NCBI GenBank assembly: GCA_944325465.1
Contig: CALVAE010000141.1
Span: forward strand, 1 to 34,448
Origin: an uncultured Bacteroidales bacterium
GTDB lineage: Bacteria > Bacteroidota > Bacteroidia > Bacteroidales > UBA932
Length of the DNA: 34,448 nucleotides
Direction of reading: 5' to 3'
Below are positions 1 through 11,967 of this stretch, one piece after another; the stretch's first letter is position 1, and the number at the start of each line of letters is the position of its first letter. The notes beneath the pieces were generated by a model. The model did no database searches, was not told the origin of the DNA, and saw nothing but the letters and a program-made list of their open reading frames with translations. The position numbers and the translations under genes were made by a program.

Positions 1-444
1 GCGGTGCATCGCCACGTGGGGAGAGGCGGTAAGCTCTACATCCACATTGTTGTCCGTCAGGCTCACCATATAATATCCTGGCTCCGCAAGTTCCGTCTCC
101 TTGTCCCAGGCGCTCCTGAAATCAGGAGAGAATTTCCGTGAGAAAGGCATCATCATAAGGTCACCCAGATCCGGGACACCTGTCCCGTTGAGATGATTCT
201 GGCCGAACCCCCATATCAGTGCATCATCATTGTTGTATCCGCTGCAGTGCTCCCATCCGAAATTGCCGGTATGCGGGCTCGGCTGCACAAAACCGAACGG
301 ATATGCCGCACCGGGAAAGGTATGCCCTGTATAGGCGGTCCCCACCATCGGGTCAGCATATACTGCCAGGTCCTGCACTCTGTTGCAGGACACCGGCAGC
401 AATGTCATACATACTACTAACGGAAGTATTGTCGACTTTTTCAT
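1..444 (-). CDS. GH92 alpha-mannosidase, N-terminal part (partial, runs off left edge)
   Basis: Only the first 148 codons are present; the frame is open to base 1. The start is ATG at 444, giving a lipoprotein signal MKKSTILPLVVCMTLLPVSC with the lipid-acceptor Cys at residue 20. The mature N-terminus reads YADPMVGTAYTGHTFPGA, then FGFVQPSPHTGNFGWEHCSGY and a GFGQNHLNGTGVPDLGD stretch. This is the conserved N-terminal beta-sandwich pattern of family GH92, calcium-dependent exo-alpha-mannosidases that trim mannose from N-glycans and mannans. The catalytic barrel and its acidic residues lie outside the window, so activity cannot be judged. It is the last visible gene of the PUL operon, 11 bp after the GH2 gene. 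Confidence 0.9.
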   Translation of the reverse strand, partial: MKKSTILPLVVCMTLLPVSCNRVQDLAVYADPMVGTAYTGHTFPGAAYPFGFVQPSPHTGNFGWEHCSGYNNDDALIWGFGQNHLNGTGVPDLGDLMMMPFSRKFSPDFRSAWDKETELAEPGYYMVSLTDNNVDVELTASPHVAMHR

Positions 445-455
445 AAGGATTCACT

Positions 456-4040
<3,585 letters not shown>

Positions 4041-5372
4041 CTATCTGAATTCAAGCACGTATGGATGTGTAGTCATTGTCAGAGGTATCTCGGAAACCCT
4101 TTTCAAGGTCCGTACAGCCTCTGTCCCCTGTGTAGGGTCGTAGACATTTACAGTGCCGCGCTTCCTCTCGAATTTCACTATAATGTCATCACTGCCGCCT
4201 GCGTACTTCTCTCCCCACACGACAAGGGCGAACGTACCATCATTCTTCTGGAGGAGAAGAGTATGCACGGTCTCCGGCTGGTCATCTATAGTGAAATCAA
4301 CCTTGCCGGGACTGGAAATGGAAGTATCATCCTTTAGGATAGTGGTCAGATTGTGCAGATAATGCGCAGCCTGACGCGGTCTGTAGTCTGTCGTATAGAA
4401 ACCGAAAGTCTGGTTGCCTGCCTCGTCCGAACGGTCCCGGAGAATATACATGGACGTGTATTCCCATCCGCGGGCGAACTGTGCAAGATAGCACGACATA
4501 TACATCCTTGCCTGCATCTCCTCTGTCACCACTCCGCCTATGGTTGTCCCTGTCTCTGTAGTCACTTTCCTGACCTTCATACATTCATCCTCGGAATAGC
4601 CCTGGAATCCGTTGAGCCAGGTGCGCCCGTTGTTGCCGTAGAGCCCGTCCGCCCTGCAGGCAGAGGAAGGGTCCGATGCATTCCATGTCTGATTGTCCTG
4701 AGGGGCAGGCCAGTTGGGGTGTATGAAATAGTTGTGGACATTGACTACATCCGCGAATGTCGTCCCCGCCGGCAGCAGGCAGCCTGCACCCTCCGGAATG
4801 GTAGTGAACTGCAGACCGACATTGTCTGTCTGGGCACCGGCCTCGGTTATGCCCCAGACATCCACGTCAGCAAGTTCCGGAACGGCCTTTATCGCTGCAT
4901 AGAAATCCCTGTGGCATTCCGCTACCGGCATCCAGGACAACCGTCCGCCTCCTTCCTTCCCATTATATGTGATTGTCCAGTTGTTAGGCTCGTTCGCTCC
5001 TTCCATCGCAATCAGGGCACCTCTCTTCTTAAGGTATTTGGCCGCCTCGATAGGAGCCTCGAATCCGCTGGTGCCTGTTCCGATGGACATGGAAAATTTG
5101 ATCCCACCATTATCTATCAGGTAGTCAAAACTGTCAAAGCCCTTCGCCCCGTATCCGCTGCGGATCCATCTCGCGCCGAGATACTGCATACATTCAAGAG
5201 TCTTGTCCAGACTTTCACCTCTGGTATCTATAGAGGAATTGACTCCTATACTTGAAAGGAAATCATTTGCCGGAACGGCCTGAACTCCGTTTTCATCGGC
5301 AGGCGAGCAGGAGGCCGCGGAAAATAACGCGGCCAGTCCCATCGCCATAACTACATTGGTCATTAGTTTCAT
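4041..5372 (-). CDS. Lipoprotein glycoside hydrolase, clan GH-A-like, family unassigned (paralogue 2)
   Basis: 443 residues with a lipoprotein signal ending FSAASC (Cys22). The residues after the Cys (SPADEN) are acidic, which fits a Bacteroidetes surface-export signal. The sequence looks like a TIM-barrel retaining glycosidase: AMEGANEPNN places a candidate acid/base at Glu128 after Asn127, and VTTETGTT places a candidate nucleophile at Glu273, a spacing typical of clan GH-A. RWIRSGY (68-74) and VNVHNYF (210-216) add further barrel-like motifs. I cannot assign a numbered GH family, and the substrate is unknown. It closely resembles the gene immediately upstream (5378-6751), with long identical blocks, so the pair arose by tandem duplication. 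Only 5 bp separate the two genes. Confidence 0.75.
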   Translation of the reverse strand: MKLMTNVVMAMGLAALFSAASCSPADENGVQAVPANDFLSSIGVNSSIDTRGESLDKTLECMQYLGARWIRSGYGAKGFDSFDYLIDNGGIKFSMSIGTGTSGFEAPIEAAKYLKKRGALIAMEGANEPNNWTITYNGKEGGGRLSWMPVAECHRDFYAAIKAVPELADVDVWGITEAGAQTDNVGLQFTTIPEGAGCLLPAGTTFADVVNVHNYFIHPNWPAPQDNQTWNASDPSSACRADGLYGNNGRTWLNGFQGYSEDECMKVRKVTTETGTTIGGVVTEEMQARMYMSCYLAQFARGWEYTSMYILRDRSDEAGNQTFGFYTTDYRPRQAAHYLHNLTTILKDDTSISSPGKVDFTIDDQPETVHTLLLQKNDGTFALVVWGEKYAGGSDDIIVKFERKRGTVNVYDPTQGTEAVRTLKRVSEIPLTMTTHPYVLEFR

Positions 5373-5377
5373 TTCTA

Positions 5378-6751
5378 TTATCTGAATTGAAGGATAAACG
5401 GTTTGTTGCTCATTTCAAGAGGGACGACATTTGTATCGGTCAAGGTCTCGACCGCCTCCGTGCCGACAGTAGGGTCATATACCGATATGCTTGAGTATGT
5501 GTTCCCTAGCCTTACCTCGATATTGTCTGTCCCACCTAGATATTTCTCTCCCCAGACTACCAGACAGTATGTACCGTCGGATTTCTGGAGCAGCAGGGTA
5601 TGCACTGTCTCAGGCTTGTCAGAAATGGAGAATGATATCCTGCCAGGATTGGCTATCGACTGGTCATCTGCAAGAATCGTTGTCAGATTATGTAAATAAT
5701 GCGCTGCCTGACGCGGCCTATAGTCCCTGTCATAGAAGCCGAACGACTGATTGCCGGACTCATCCGAACGGTCACGCAGGATGTACATTGAAGTATATTC
5801 CCATCCGCGGGCAAACTGCGCAAGATAACATGACATATACATCAGTCCCTGTACTTCTTCATTTATAGGACCTTCCGACCAGTCGTCAGGATTACTTAAA
5901 GTAATGCCTGTCTCCGTAGTCACCTTCCTGATATTCATGCATTCGGAATCGGAATATCCGCGGTACTTGTTTGCCCATGTCAGACCGTGATTGCCGTACA
6001 AGCCATCGACAGGACATGCGGAAGTCGGATCGGCCGCCCTCCAGGTCTGGTTGTCCTGAGGCGCCACAAAAGCACTATGAGAGAAATAATTGTGAATATT
6101 TACAGCATCCGCGAAAGTAGTCCCTGCCGGGAGCAGGCACCCTGCGCCTTCCGGTATGGTAAGATACTGGAGACCTACATTGTCCACCATTGCTCCCGCT
6201 TCAGAAATTGTCCATACATCAACATCCGCAAGTTCCGGCGTGGCCTTTATCGCTGCATAGAAATCTCTGTGCAGTTCGGCAAGAGGGACCCATGAGTGAG
6301 AACCTCCTCCGACTTCCCCGTTGTAATAGATATCCCAGTTGTTCGGCTCGTTGGCCCCTTCCATTGCAATCAGGGCATTACGTTCCTTGAGGTATTTTGC
6401 AGTCTCGATAGGAAGGTATATCTTCTCTTCATCATTATACTGGTCATCCGCATTCACCGATATGGAGAACTTGACACCGGCGGCAATAAGAGGATCGAAT
6501 CGCTCCGGAGTCGCGGTGTACCCGCTGCGGATCCAGCGGGCACCGATATACTCCATGCATTCGACTGTCTTGTCCAGACTCTCGCCTCGTGAATCAATCG
6601 AAGAGTTCACACCTATGCTGCCGAGGAATTCATTGGCAGGGACTGCCGTATAGACCTCCTCGATAGGCACTATATAGTCTTCATAATGTATACTGCTGTC
6701 ACACGCCGCAACAAGCGCCAGAGCCATTACAGATAGTGTTATCCTTTTCAT
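5378..6751 (-). CDS. Lipoprotein glycoside hydrolase, clan GH-A-like, family unassigned (paralogue 1)
   Basis: 457 residues; the lipoprotein signal is MKRITLSVMALALVAAC with Cys17. It is paralogous to the 443-residue protein encoded just downstream and shares blocks such as SIGVNSSID, TIPEGAGCLLPAGTTFAD and EYTSMYILRDRSDE. Candidate catalytic residues are conserved: Glu135 in EGANEPNN and Glu280 in VTTETG. It differs by a longer linker after the Cys, an insertion near residues 101-114 (DDQYNDEEK) and one near 286-298 (NPDDWSEGPIN), close to the presumed nucleophile loop. These differences could change substrate preference. It follows the DUF1735-like gene by 5 bp. The GH-A assignment rests on motif pattern only. 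Confidence 0.75.
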   Translation of the reverse strand: MKRITLSVMALALVAACDSSIHYEDYIVPIEEVYTAVPANEFLGSIGVNSSIDSRGESLDKTVECMEYIGARWIRSGYTATPERFDPLIAAGVKFSISVNADDQYNDEEKIYLPIETAKYLKERNALIAMEGANEPNNWDIYYNGEVGGGSHSWVPLAELHRDFYAAIKATPELADVDVWTISEAGAMVDNVGLQYLTIPEGAGCLLPAGTTFADAVNIHNYFSHSAFVAPQDNQTWRAADPTSACPVDGLYGNHGLTWANKYRGYSDSECMNIRKVTTETGITLSNPDDWSEGPINEEVQGLMYMSCYLAQFARGWEYTSMYILRDRSDESGNQSFGFYDRDYRPRQAAHYLHNLTTILADDQSIANPGRISFSISDKPETVHTLLLQKSDGTYCLVVWGEKYLGGTDNIEVRLGNTYSSISVYDPTVGTEAVETLTDTNVVPLEMSNKPFILQFR

Positions 6752-6756
6752 AGTCT

Positions 6757-7341
6757 CTATATGCTGTCAAAAATTGAAGTATCTATAACGAATACGACCC
6801 TGCTCGCATCCTCATTGAGTTCCCTGTCCTTGGTGTCGATGGAGATACCGAAAGCCATCTTCGTATCCGGACGGTCAAGAAGATAATAGTAGTCCAGGAC
6901 CACGTTGAAAATGGCTGAAGACTGTCCATCGGGTATCACTATGCTCGACGGACACTCACACAGATCCGATGTGATGACCTCGACATCATCGGACAAGTCT
7001 CCATCAAGTATCATATCATATACAAGTTCTTCATCGAACCGGATATCCACTTTCACATCCCCGTCATTGCTGATTCCGGACCGGTAGACAGACATAGGGA
7101 CAGTAAACGTGCCTTCATCATAATCGATAAGGAACTGGTACGGGCTCCCGGGAGTAGGCGTGGAGCCGACAGATATTTCAGCCTGGTCAATAGTGTAGAT
7201 ATTACCCTGCACTGCAGCCGGAAGATATATCTTCTGAGACGGATAGTCGGCATCCACAATTTTCACATCACATGAGGTGGCAAGCAGGGCAGATACCGCT
7301 ACCGTACAGGAAATCGGAATAATATTCTTCAAGAATTTCAT
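6757..7341 (-). CDS. DUF1735-like surface lipoprotein of the PUL
   Basis: 194 residues from ATG at 7341. A longer reading from 7467 would overlap the upstream SusD gene and push the signal peptide inside the protein, so it was not used. The lipobox is LLATSC (Cys24). Residues about 30-130 follow the DUF1735 (BT_3987-like N-terminal) pattern: KIYLPAA near the start, then alternating strands including a DGDVKVDIRFDEELV stretch. Proteins of this kind sit after SusD in many PULs and are thought to bind glycan at the cell surface; some are fused to enzymes, but this one is a single short domain. A glycan-binding accessory role is inferred from position. It lies 28 bp after susD-B. Confidence 0.7.
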   Translation of the reverse strand: MKFLKNIIPISCTVAVSALLATSCDVKIVDADYPSQKIYLPAAVQGNIYTIDQAEISVGSTPTPGSPYQFLIDYDEGTFTVPMSVYRSGISNDGDVKVDIRFDEELVYDMILDGDLSDDVEVITSDLCECPSSIVIPDGQSSAIFNVVLDYYYLLDRPDTKMAFGISIDTKDRELNEDASRVVFVIDTSIFDSI

Positions 7342-7369
7342 ATAATCTGATTGTTGGTTGTTATAAAAT

Positions 7370-9157
7370 CTACCATAAAGGATTCTGTACCCATCCGGCA
7401 ATCTGCTGGTCTGTCTGAGGGATAGGGTAGAAATACATCTTGGACTGGAATACCCTGTTCTCGACATTTATCGGAGTATAGGTGAAACTTCCGAGAGATG
7501 CCTGCGTTACGGACACTCCACGCAGTGGAGTTCCGAGAGTTTCCTCTGCAATCATCCATCTGCGGACATCAAACATCCGGTGTCCTTCGAAACAAAATTC
7601 CACCCTTCTCTCGTTACGCACCTTGTCTCTGAATCCTTCTTGCGAGACAGAAGTCGGAACAGCCGGCATTGACACACCTATACGCTGTCTGATGCGGTTA
7701 ATGGCATCTATGGCGGTCAGTCCGTAACCGTGATTGTCATTCGGACCGTATGCCTCGTTCATGGCCTCGGCATAGTTGAGATACATCTCGGCGAAACGGA
7801 AGATGATCCACGAATGATTGGTCCCCCTGTTCTGGACAAGGTCCACATTGGGATCGACATATTTTTTCAGATAATAGCCTGTTCTGGTGGCGTGGGTTAT
7901 GCCTTCTCCATCCAGTCCGCCGGAATAGATCTCCATTGTACGGTCCTTGAAAGTAGAATTATTGGTTATTATGGCATATCCGAGTCTGGGATCCCTGTCT
8001 GTATACGGATCGGCAGCCATATCCGGATTGTTCCAGTCAAATGTCGAACCGTTCGTCATCTCGAAAGCATCAACCAGATTCTGGGACGGGGTTGTACCGC
8101 TGTTTCCGCCATCAAAACCGATAGAATAATTGGAACTCTCGAAATATGTGCTGTTGCCGATACGACGGCACAATATTGTCTCCATGCTTGTGGCTGCCGT
8201 AAGGAAAATGTCGGAATAAGTGGTCAGAAGCGTATATCGTGCATCCGTAAGATCGATCACAGCCTTTGCAGCCTGTGCCGCTGCATCCCACAAGGCTGCC
8301 CTGTCACCTCCGCTGACCATACGGGCCTCCCCTGTAGCGGCATCCTTTCCTACATAGACTTCATCGGTGTCCCTGATGGAGATAAACTCAGGATTAGAAT
8401 AGCCTCCTGCCCAGGAAGCATCATGATAGAGGTCGCTCGCCGCATAAAGCAGGGCTCTGCTCTTAAGGGCGAGAGCCGCCCCTTTCGTAGCCCTTCCGCT
8501 TTCATCACTTCCGTACCTTGCAGGCAGGAAATCAGCCACTTCATCGCATTCCCTGACAATAAAACTGAAACAGTCGGCAAGCGGTGTCCTCGGAAGAGAC
8601 CTGTATTCGGCCTCATCCGCTACATCGTATGTCTTCTCCATTACAGGCACAGCCCCGTAACGCTCTATCAGTTCGAAATAATAAAAAGCCCTGAGAAACC
8701 GCACTTCATACTTGGCCCTTTCAAGATTTGCCACATACAGTTCATACTGGGCCTGGACAGACTCATCCGAATCATATTTCAGATAATCCAGATTCACATC
8801 ATCGCAATTCTCCAGGTACAGGTTAGCCGCATAGATGCCGTTAAAGCATCTGGTCCAGGCATCATCCGGATTGCTGAGCTGGCTCCAGGCTCCCGTGTTG
8901 AACAATTGTATTGAATTTCCTTCATTCGTATGCTCCGCCTCGTCGCAGGCAGAAGCCAGCATGGCGTCGCCTCCGATATATGACAGCCCGTTCGGAAGAT
9001 ACATATACACTGCCGCCGCTCTTGCCATCGTATTGTTATAGGTAGTGGTGACATCCTCCAGCGTCATTGAAAGTTCTATCTCCGGAGACAGGTCACAGGC
9101 TCCTACGGCAAGGACCGCAAGCATCGCACTAACAATATTGTTGATCTTTTTTCTCAT
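7370..9157 (-). CDS. SusD/RagB family nutrient-binding outer-membrane lipoprotein (SusD-B)
   Basis: 595 residues; lipoprotein signal with Cys21 in AVGACDLS. The protein shows SusD features: helical TPR-like segments (YEVRFLRAFYYFELIERYG), a central variable binding region, and the C-terminal signature with FRFAEMYLNYAEAMNEAYG followed by AINRIRQRIG, RNERRVEFCFEGHRMFDVRRW and a final YPIPQTD segment. SusD proteins form a lid over their SusC partner and bind oligosaccharides at the surface. It lies 6 bp downstream of susC-B, so the two should pair. It is clearly diverged from SusD-A in the same operon, so the two pairs probably take different products of the same glycan. Confidence 0.95.
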   Translation of the reverse strand: MRKKINNIVSAMLAVLAVGACDLSPEIELSMTLEDVTTTYNNTMARAAAVYMYLPNGLSYIGGDAMLASACDEAEHTNEGNSIQLFNTGAWSQLSNPDDAWTRCFNGIYAANLYLENCDDVNLDYLKYDSDESVQAQYELYVANLERAKYEVRFLRAFYYFELIERYGAVPVMEKTYDVADEAEYRSLPRTPLADCFSFIVRECDEVADFLPARYGSDESGRATKGAALALKSRALLYAASDLYHDASWAGGYSNPEFISIRDTDEVYVGKDAATGEARMVSGGDRAALWDAAAQAAKAVIDLTDARYTLLTTYSDIFLTAATSMETILCRRIGNSTYFESSNYSIGFDGGNSGTTPSQNLVDAFEMTNGSTFDWNNPDMAADPYTDRDPRLGYAIITNNSTFKDRTMEIYSGGLDGEGITHATRTGYYLKKYVDPNVDLVQNRGTNHSWIIFRFAEMYLNYAEAMNEAYGPNDNHGYGLTAIDAINRIRQRIGVSMPAVPTSVSQEGFRDKVRNERRVEFCFEGHRMFDVRRWMIAEETLGTPLRGVSVTQASLGSFTYTPINVENRVFQSKMYFYPIPQTDQQIAGWVQNPLW

Positions 9158-9163
9158 AGTTCA

Positions 9164-11956
9164 TCAGAATTTAAGGTCCACGCCAAGGCTCAATGTCCTG
9201 ACTGCCGGATATCCGGACAGGACTTCAGGATCACAATATCCCTGCATATAGTCGAGAGAAAACAGGTTTGTCCCGCTCAGGTAGATTCTCAGACCATCTA
9301 CATTCGCTTTCTTCATTGCTGGGGAAGAGAAGGTGTATCCAAAAGACAGATATCTGAGTTTCAAGAAGTTTCCGTTTCTCTGCCAGAACGAGGAATATTG
9401 GTAGTTATTCTCATTGCCGGTTGTGGCAAGACGTGGATAAGTTGCAGTATCCGCTGTTTCCGGAGTCCATCTGCCCAGTGCGAAAGAGGAAATCTTGCCA
9501 TTGTTCTGGAATGCCTGGAACTGCCTGCCATCAAGATATACAGTCCTGTTGACAGCACCCTGGAACAGCATCTGAAGATCAAATCCCTTGTACTGGAACT
9601 GAAGATCCAGGGCAAGAGTCACCTCCGGACGACTTGTGTATCCGATAGGATATTTGTCTTCCTCATTGATGACATTATCCCCGTTCTGGTCCTTGTACTT
9701 GATGTCGCCAGGGTACACCTCTCCCCATACCTGGGTAGGAGAAGAATCTATGTCTTCCTGGTCACGGAAGAACCCGATGGCCTCGTATGCGAACGGCTGG
9801 CCCACAATATGGCCTGTGCTGTACAGATAGTCATATATCTGCGGAACCTCTGAATTGTACACTACATTATTGTGTGCATACCAGGCGCTCGCCTCAACCT
9901 TGTAGCGGAACTCCCCTGCAGTCCTGTTGTACCCGAGAACCGCCTCGAAACCGTTGTTGTCCACTATTCCGAGATTCATGCTCGGTCTGGAAAAACCGAC
10001 ATAACTCGGAATGTTGGCTGCCGGCGTAGTCAGGATATCGTACCTGTGTTCCCTGAAATAGTCAAACGTAAAATAAAGATAATCGAAAAGACGGGCCTCG
10101 ACACCTACGTTCAGTTTCCTTGCCTTTTCCCAGGTGACATACGGATTGGCCTTCGTCCCTTCAAGATAGGTATCCGACTGGGAGTACTGGTCTCCGAAAA
10201 GATAATAGCCGTTCCAGTTGTAATACTGGTTGTACATCCAGCGGCTTCCTCCTATGTCGGAATTGCCGACGAGACCATAGGTTGCCCTCAACTTAAGATG
10301 ATTTACAACAGGATTGTCCTTTAGAAAATTTTCCTCGGATATAACCCACGATATGCCACCTGCTGGAAAGAACCCGAACCTCTGTCCCGGAGCGAAATTA
10401 CCTGTCCCATGATAGCCGAAAGTGAACTCGGCGATATATCTCCTGTCATAGGAATACGACAATTGTCCGGCCATACCTACATTCCGGTAAGGCAAGGTTT
10501 CCGACGATATTGTATATTCATCATAATCATACCTGAGCAATGCCTTGACATAATGTCTGCTGTCGAACACCCTGTCATAGTTGATGAAAGCATTGGCGAC
10601 AATGTTTCTCCACTGATAGGACTGCGACTCGTCTCCGCCTAGTTCGGTATCCTCCCCGATCTGGGTGAAGGATATCTCACCGGATGAATCCTGCACCGGA
10701 GTGTATCTGGCATAGGTGCGGGTCTTGTTGGAATAAGCCTTGTAATAGTTGTTGAAACTTATCGCACCTGACACACTTAGACCGGGAGTGATGAAGTCAA
10801 GTCGTTCCGTAAGTCTGAGGGCGGCTTGCGCCGTACGCCCGTTATAGGATATGTAGCCTCTCTCGGTCATCTCACCGATCGGGTTCGCAAATGTCGCATT
10901 ACCTCCGAGTTTCCCCTCCGAAGCAAGGACAGGGAAGGCATTAGGCGGTACATTGGCTGCAAGATCGATAATGTTCCAGGCTGATTCGCTTACACCAGGG
11001 GTCGTCTTATCTTCCACACTGCCGCCCAGGATAATGGATGCAGTCAATCTCTTGGAAAGGATCACATCCACATTGGTACGGAAATTATAACGGGAAAAGC
11101 TCTGTCTCCGGGCAAAATCGTTGGTCGGCATCGGGTTCCGCAGAAGCCCGTAATTGTTGACCCCGTTGAAATGCACGAAATACCGGACAGAATTGATTCC
11201 TCCCGATGCCGTCAGGTTATAGACGTAGATAGGGCTGGCACTCCTGAAAATCTCATCATACCAGTTAACATCCGGATAAAGGAGAGGTGAGTCCCCTGCC
11301 GCGTAGGCATCAAGGGCATCCTGCTGATACATAGGGCTCTGTCCTTCATTTGCCAGTGCCTCGTTGTACAGAGTCGCATAATCGTAAGAACCGAGCCATT
11401 CCGGCAGTCTCAACGGCTGCTGGAAACCGACCTTCACTCCGAAATCGATTTTCAGAGGAGAAGATACATTCCCGTGCCTGGTCTTGACAACCAGCACTCC
11501 GTTTGCAGCCCTGTTACCGTAGATAGCGGTTGCTGTCGCATCTTTAAGGAGTTCCACCGACTCTATCTCCTCAGGGGTAAGTCTCGAGAAGAAATCCAGA
11601 GTTGATGCGAATCCGTCGATTACCACAAACAGCCCTGTTCCCGAGCCAAAAGTGCCGACTCCCCTGGAATTCAGGGTAGGAGTATCTGCACCCGGCTCCG
11701 CACCGACTTCCTGCAGGGTAAGTCCTGGAAGGCGGCCGAAAAGAGTATTCACGACATTCGAAGTATAGAAGTCTGAAAGCCCGTCCCCTCCTATCCTGGA
11801 GACTGCTCCCGTCATCTGCCAGTCAGGCAGATCCAGAGTCGGCACACTGTCCCACCGGTCTGCAAGGGTGTCAGCGGCTTCCTGGGCCGAAACAGCACCC
11901 GTGCCTGCACAGACGGCAATAATGCACGACAATATTATCTTGTTATTGAGTTTCAT
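9164..11956 (-). CDS. SusC/RagA family TonB-dependent transporter lacking N-terminal domain (SusC-B)
   Basis: 930 residues with a signal peptide ending GAVSAQ (about residue 24). The plug domain is clear (LNSRGVGTFGSG, VVIDGF, EIESVELLKDATATAIYGNRAANGVL), followed by a long outer-membrane barrel ending LSLGVDLKF with a terminal Phe. Unlike SusC-A, there is no carboxypeptidase-D-like domain and no recognisable VVVAYG-type TonB box: only about 25 residues separate the signal peptide from the first plug-like motif (MTGAVSRIGGDGL). Either it uses a degenerate TonB box or it differs in energy coupling. The barrel looks complete, so it is not an obvious pseudogene. It is paired with SusD-B, 6 bp downstream. 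Confidence 0.93.
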   Translation of the reverse strand: MKLNNKIILSCIIAVCAGTGAVSAQEAADTLADRWDSVPTLDLPDWQMTGAVSRIGGDGLSDFYTSNVVNTLFGRLPGLTLQEVGAEPGADTPTLNSRGVGTFGSGTGLFVVIDGFASTLDFFSRLTPEEIESVELLKDATATAIYGNRAANGVLVVKTRHGNVSSPLKIDFGVKVGFQQPLRLPEWLGSYDYATLYNEALANEGQSPMYQQDALDAYAAGDSPLLYPDVNWYDEIFRSASPIYVYNLTASGGINSVRYFVHFNGVNNYGLLRNPMPTNDFARRQSFSRYNFRTNVDVILSKRLTASIILGGSVEDKTTPGVSESAWNIIDLAANVPPNAFPVLASEGKLGGNATFANPIGEMTERGYISYNGRTAQAALRLTERLDFITPGLSVSGAISFNNYYKAYSNKTRTYARYTPVQDSSGEISFTQIGEDTELGGDESQSYQWRNIVANAFINYDRVFDSRHYVKALLRYDYDEYTISSETLPYRNVGMAGQLSYSYDRRYIAEFTFGYHGTGNFAPGQRFGFFPAGGISWVISEENFLKDNPVVNHLKLRATYGLVGNSDIGGSRWMYNQYYNWNGYYLFGDQYSQSDTYLEGTKANPYVTWEKARKLNVGVEARLFDYLYFTFDYFREHRYDILTTPAANIPSYVGFSRPSMNLGIVDNNGFEAVLGYNRTAGEFRYKVEASAWYAHNNVVYNSEVPQIYDYLYSTGHIVGQPFAYEAIGFFRDQEDIDSSPTQVWGEVYPGDIKYKDQNGDNVINEEDKYPIGYTSRPEVTLALDLQFQYKGFDLQMLFQGAVNRTVYLDGRQFQAFQNNGKISSFALGRWTPETADTATYPRLATTGNENNYQYSSFWQRNGNFLKLRYLSFGYTFSSPAMKKANVDGLRIYLSGTNLFSLDYMQGYCDPEVLSGYPAVRTLSLGVDLKF

Positions 11957-11967
11957 CTTTCTAAATT

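Noticed and set aside
4353..5255. A 300-codon open frame on the plus strand inside the 443-residue glycosidase gene
   Set aside because: It is antisense to a gene with intact motifs and a paralogue. The protein has no signal, motif or plausible start context.
7342..7467. A longer N-terminus for the DUF1735-like lipoprotein starting at 7467
   Set aside because: It would overlap the susD-B gene by about 100 bp and bury the lipoprotein signal, which starts properly at 7341.
7730..8914. A 394-codon open frame on the plus strand inside susD-B
   Set aside because: It lies wholly opposite a clear SusD gene, has no recognisable domain, and its composition mirrors the other strand.
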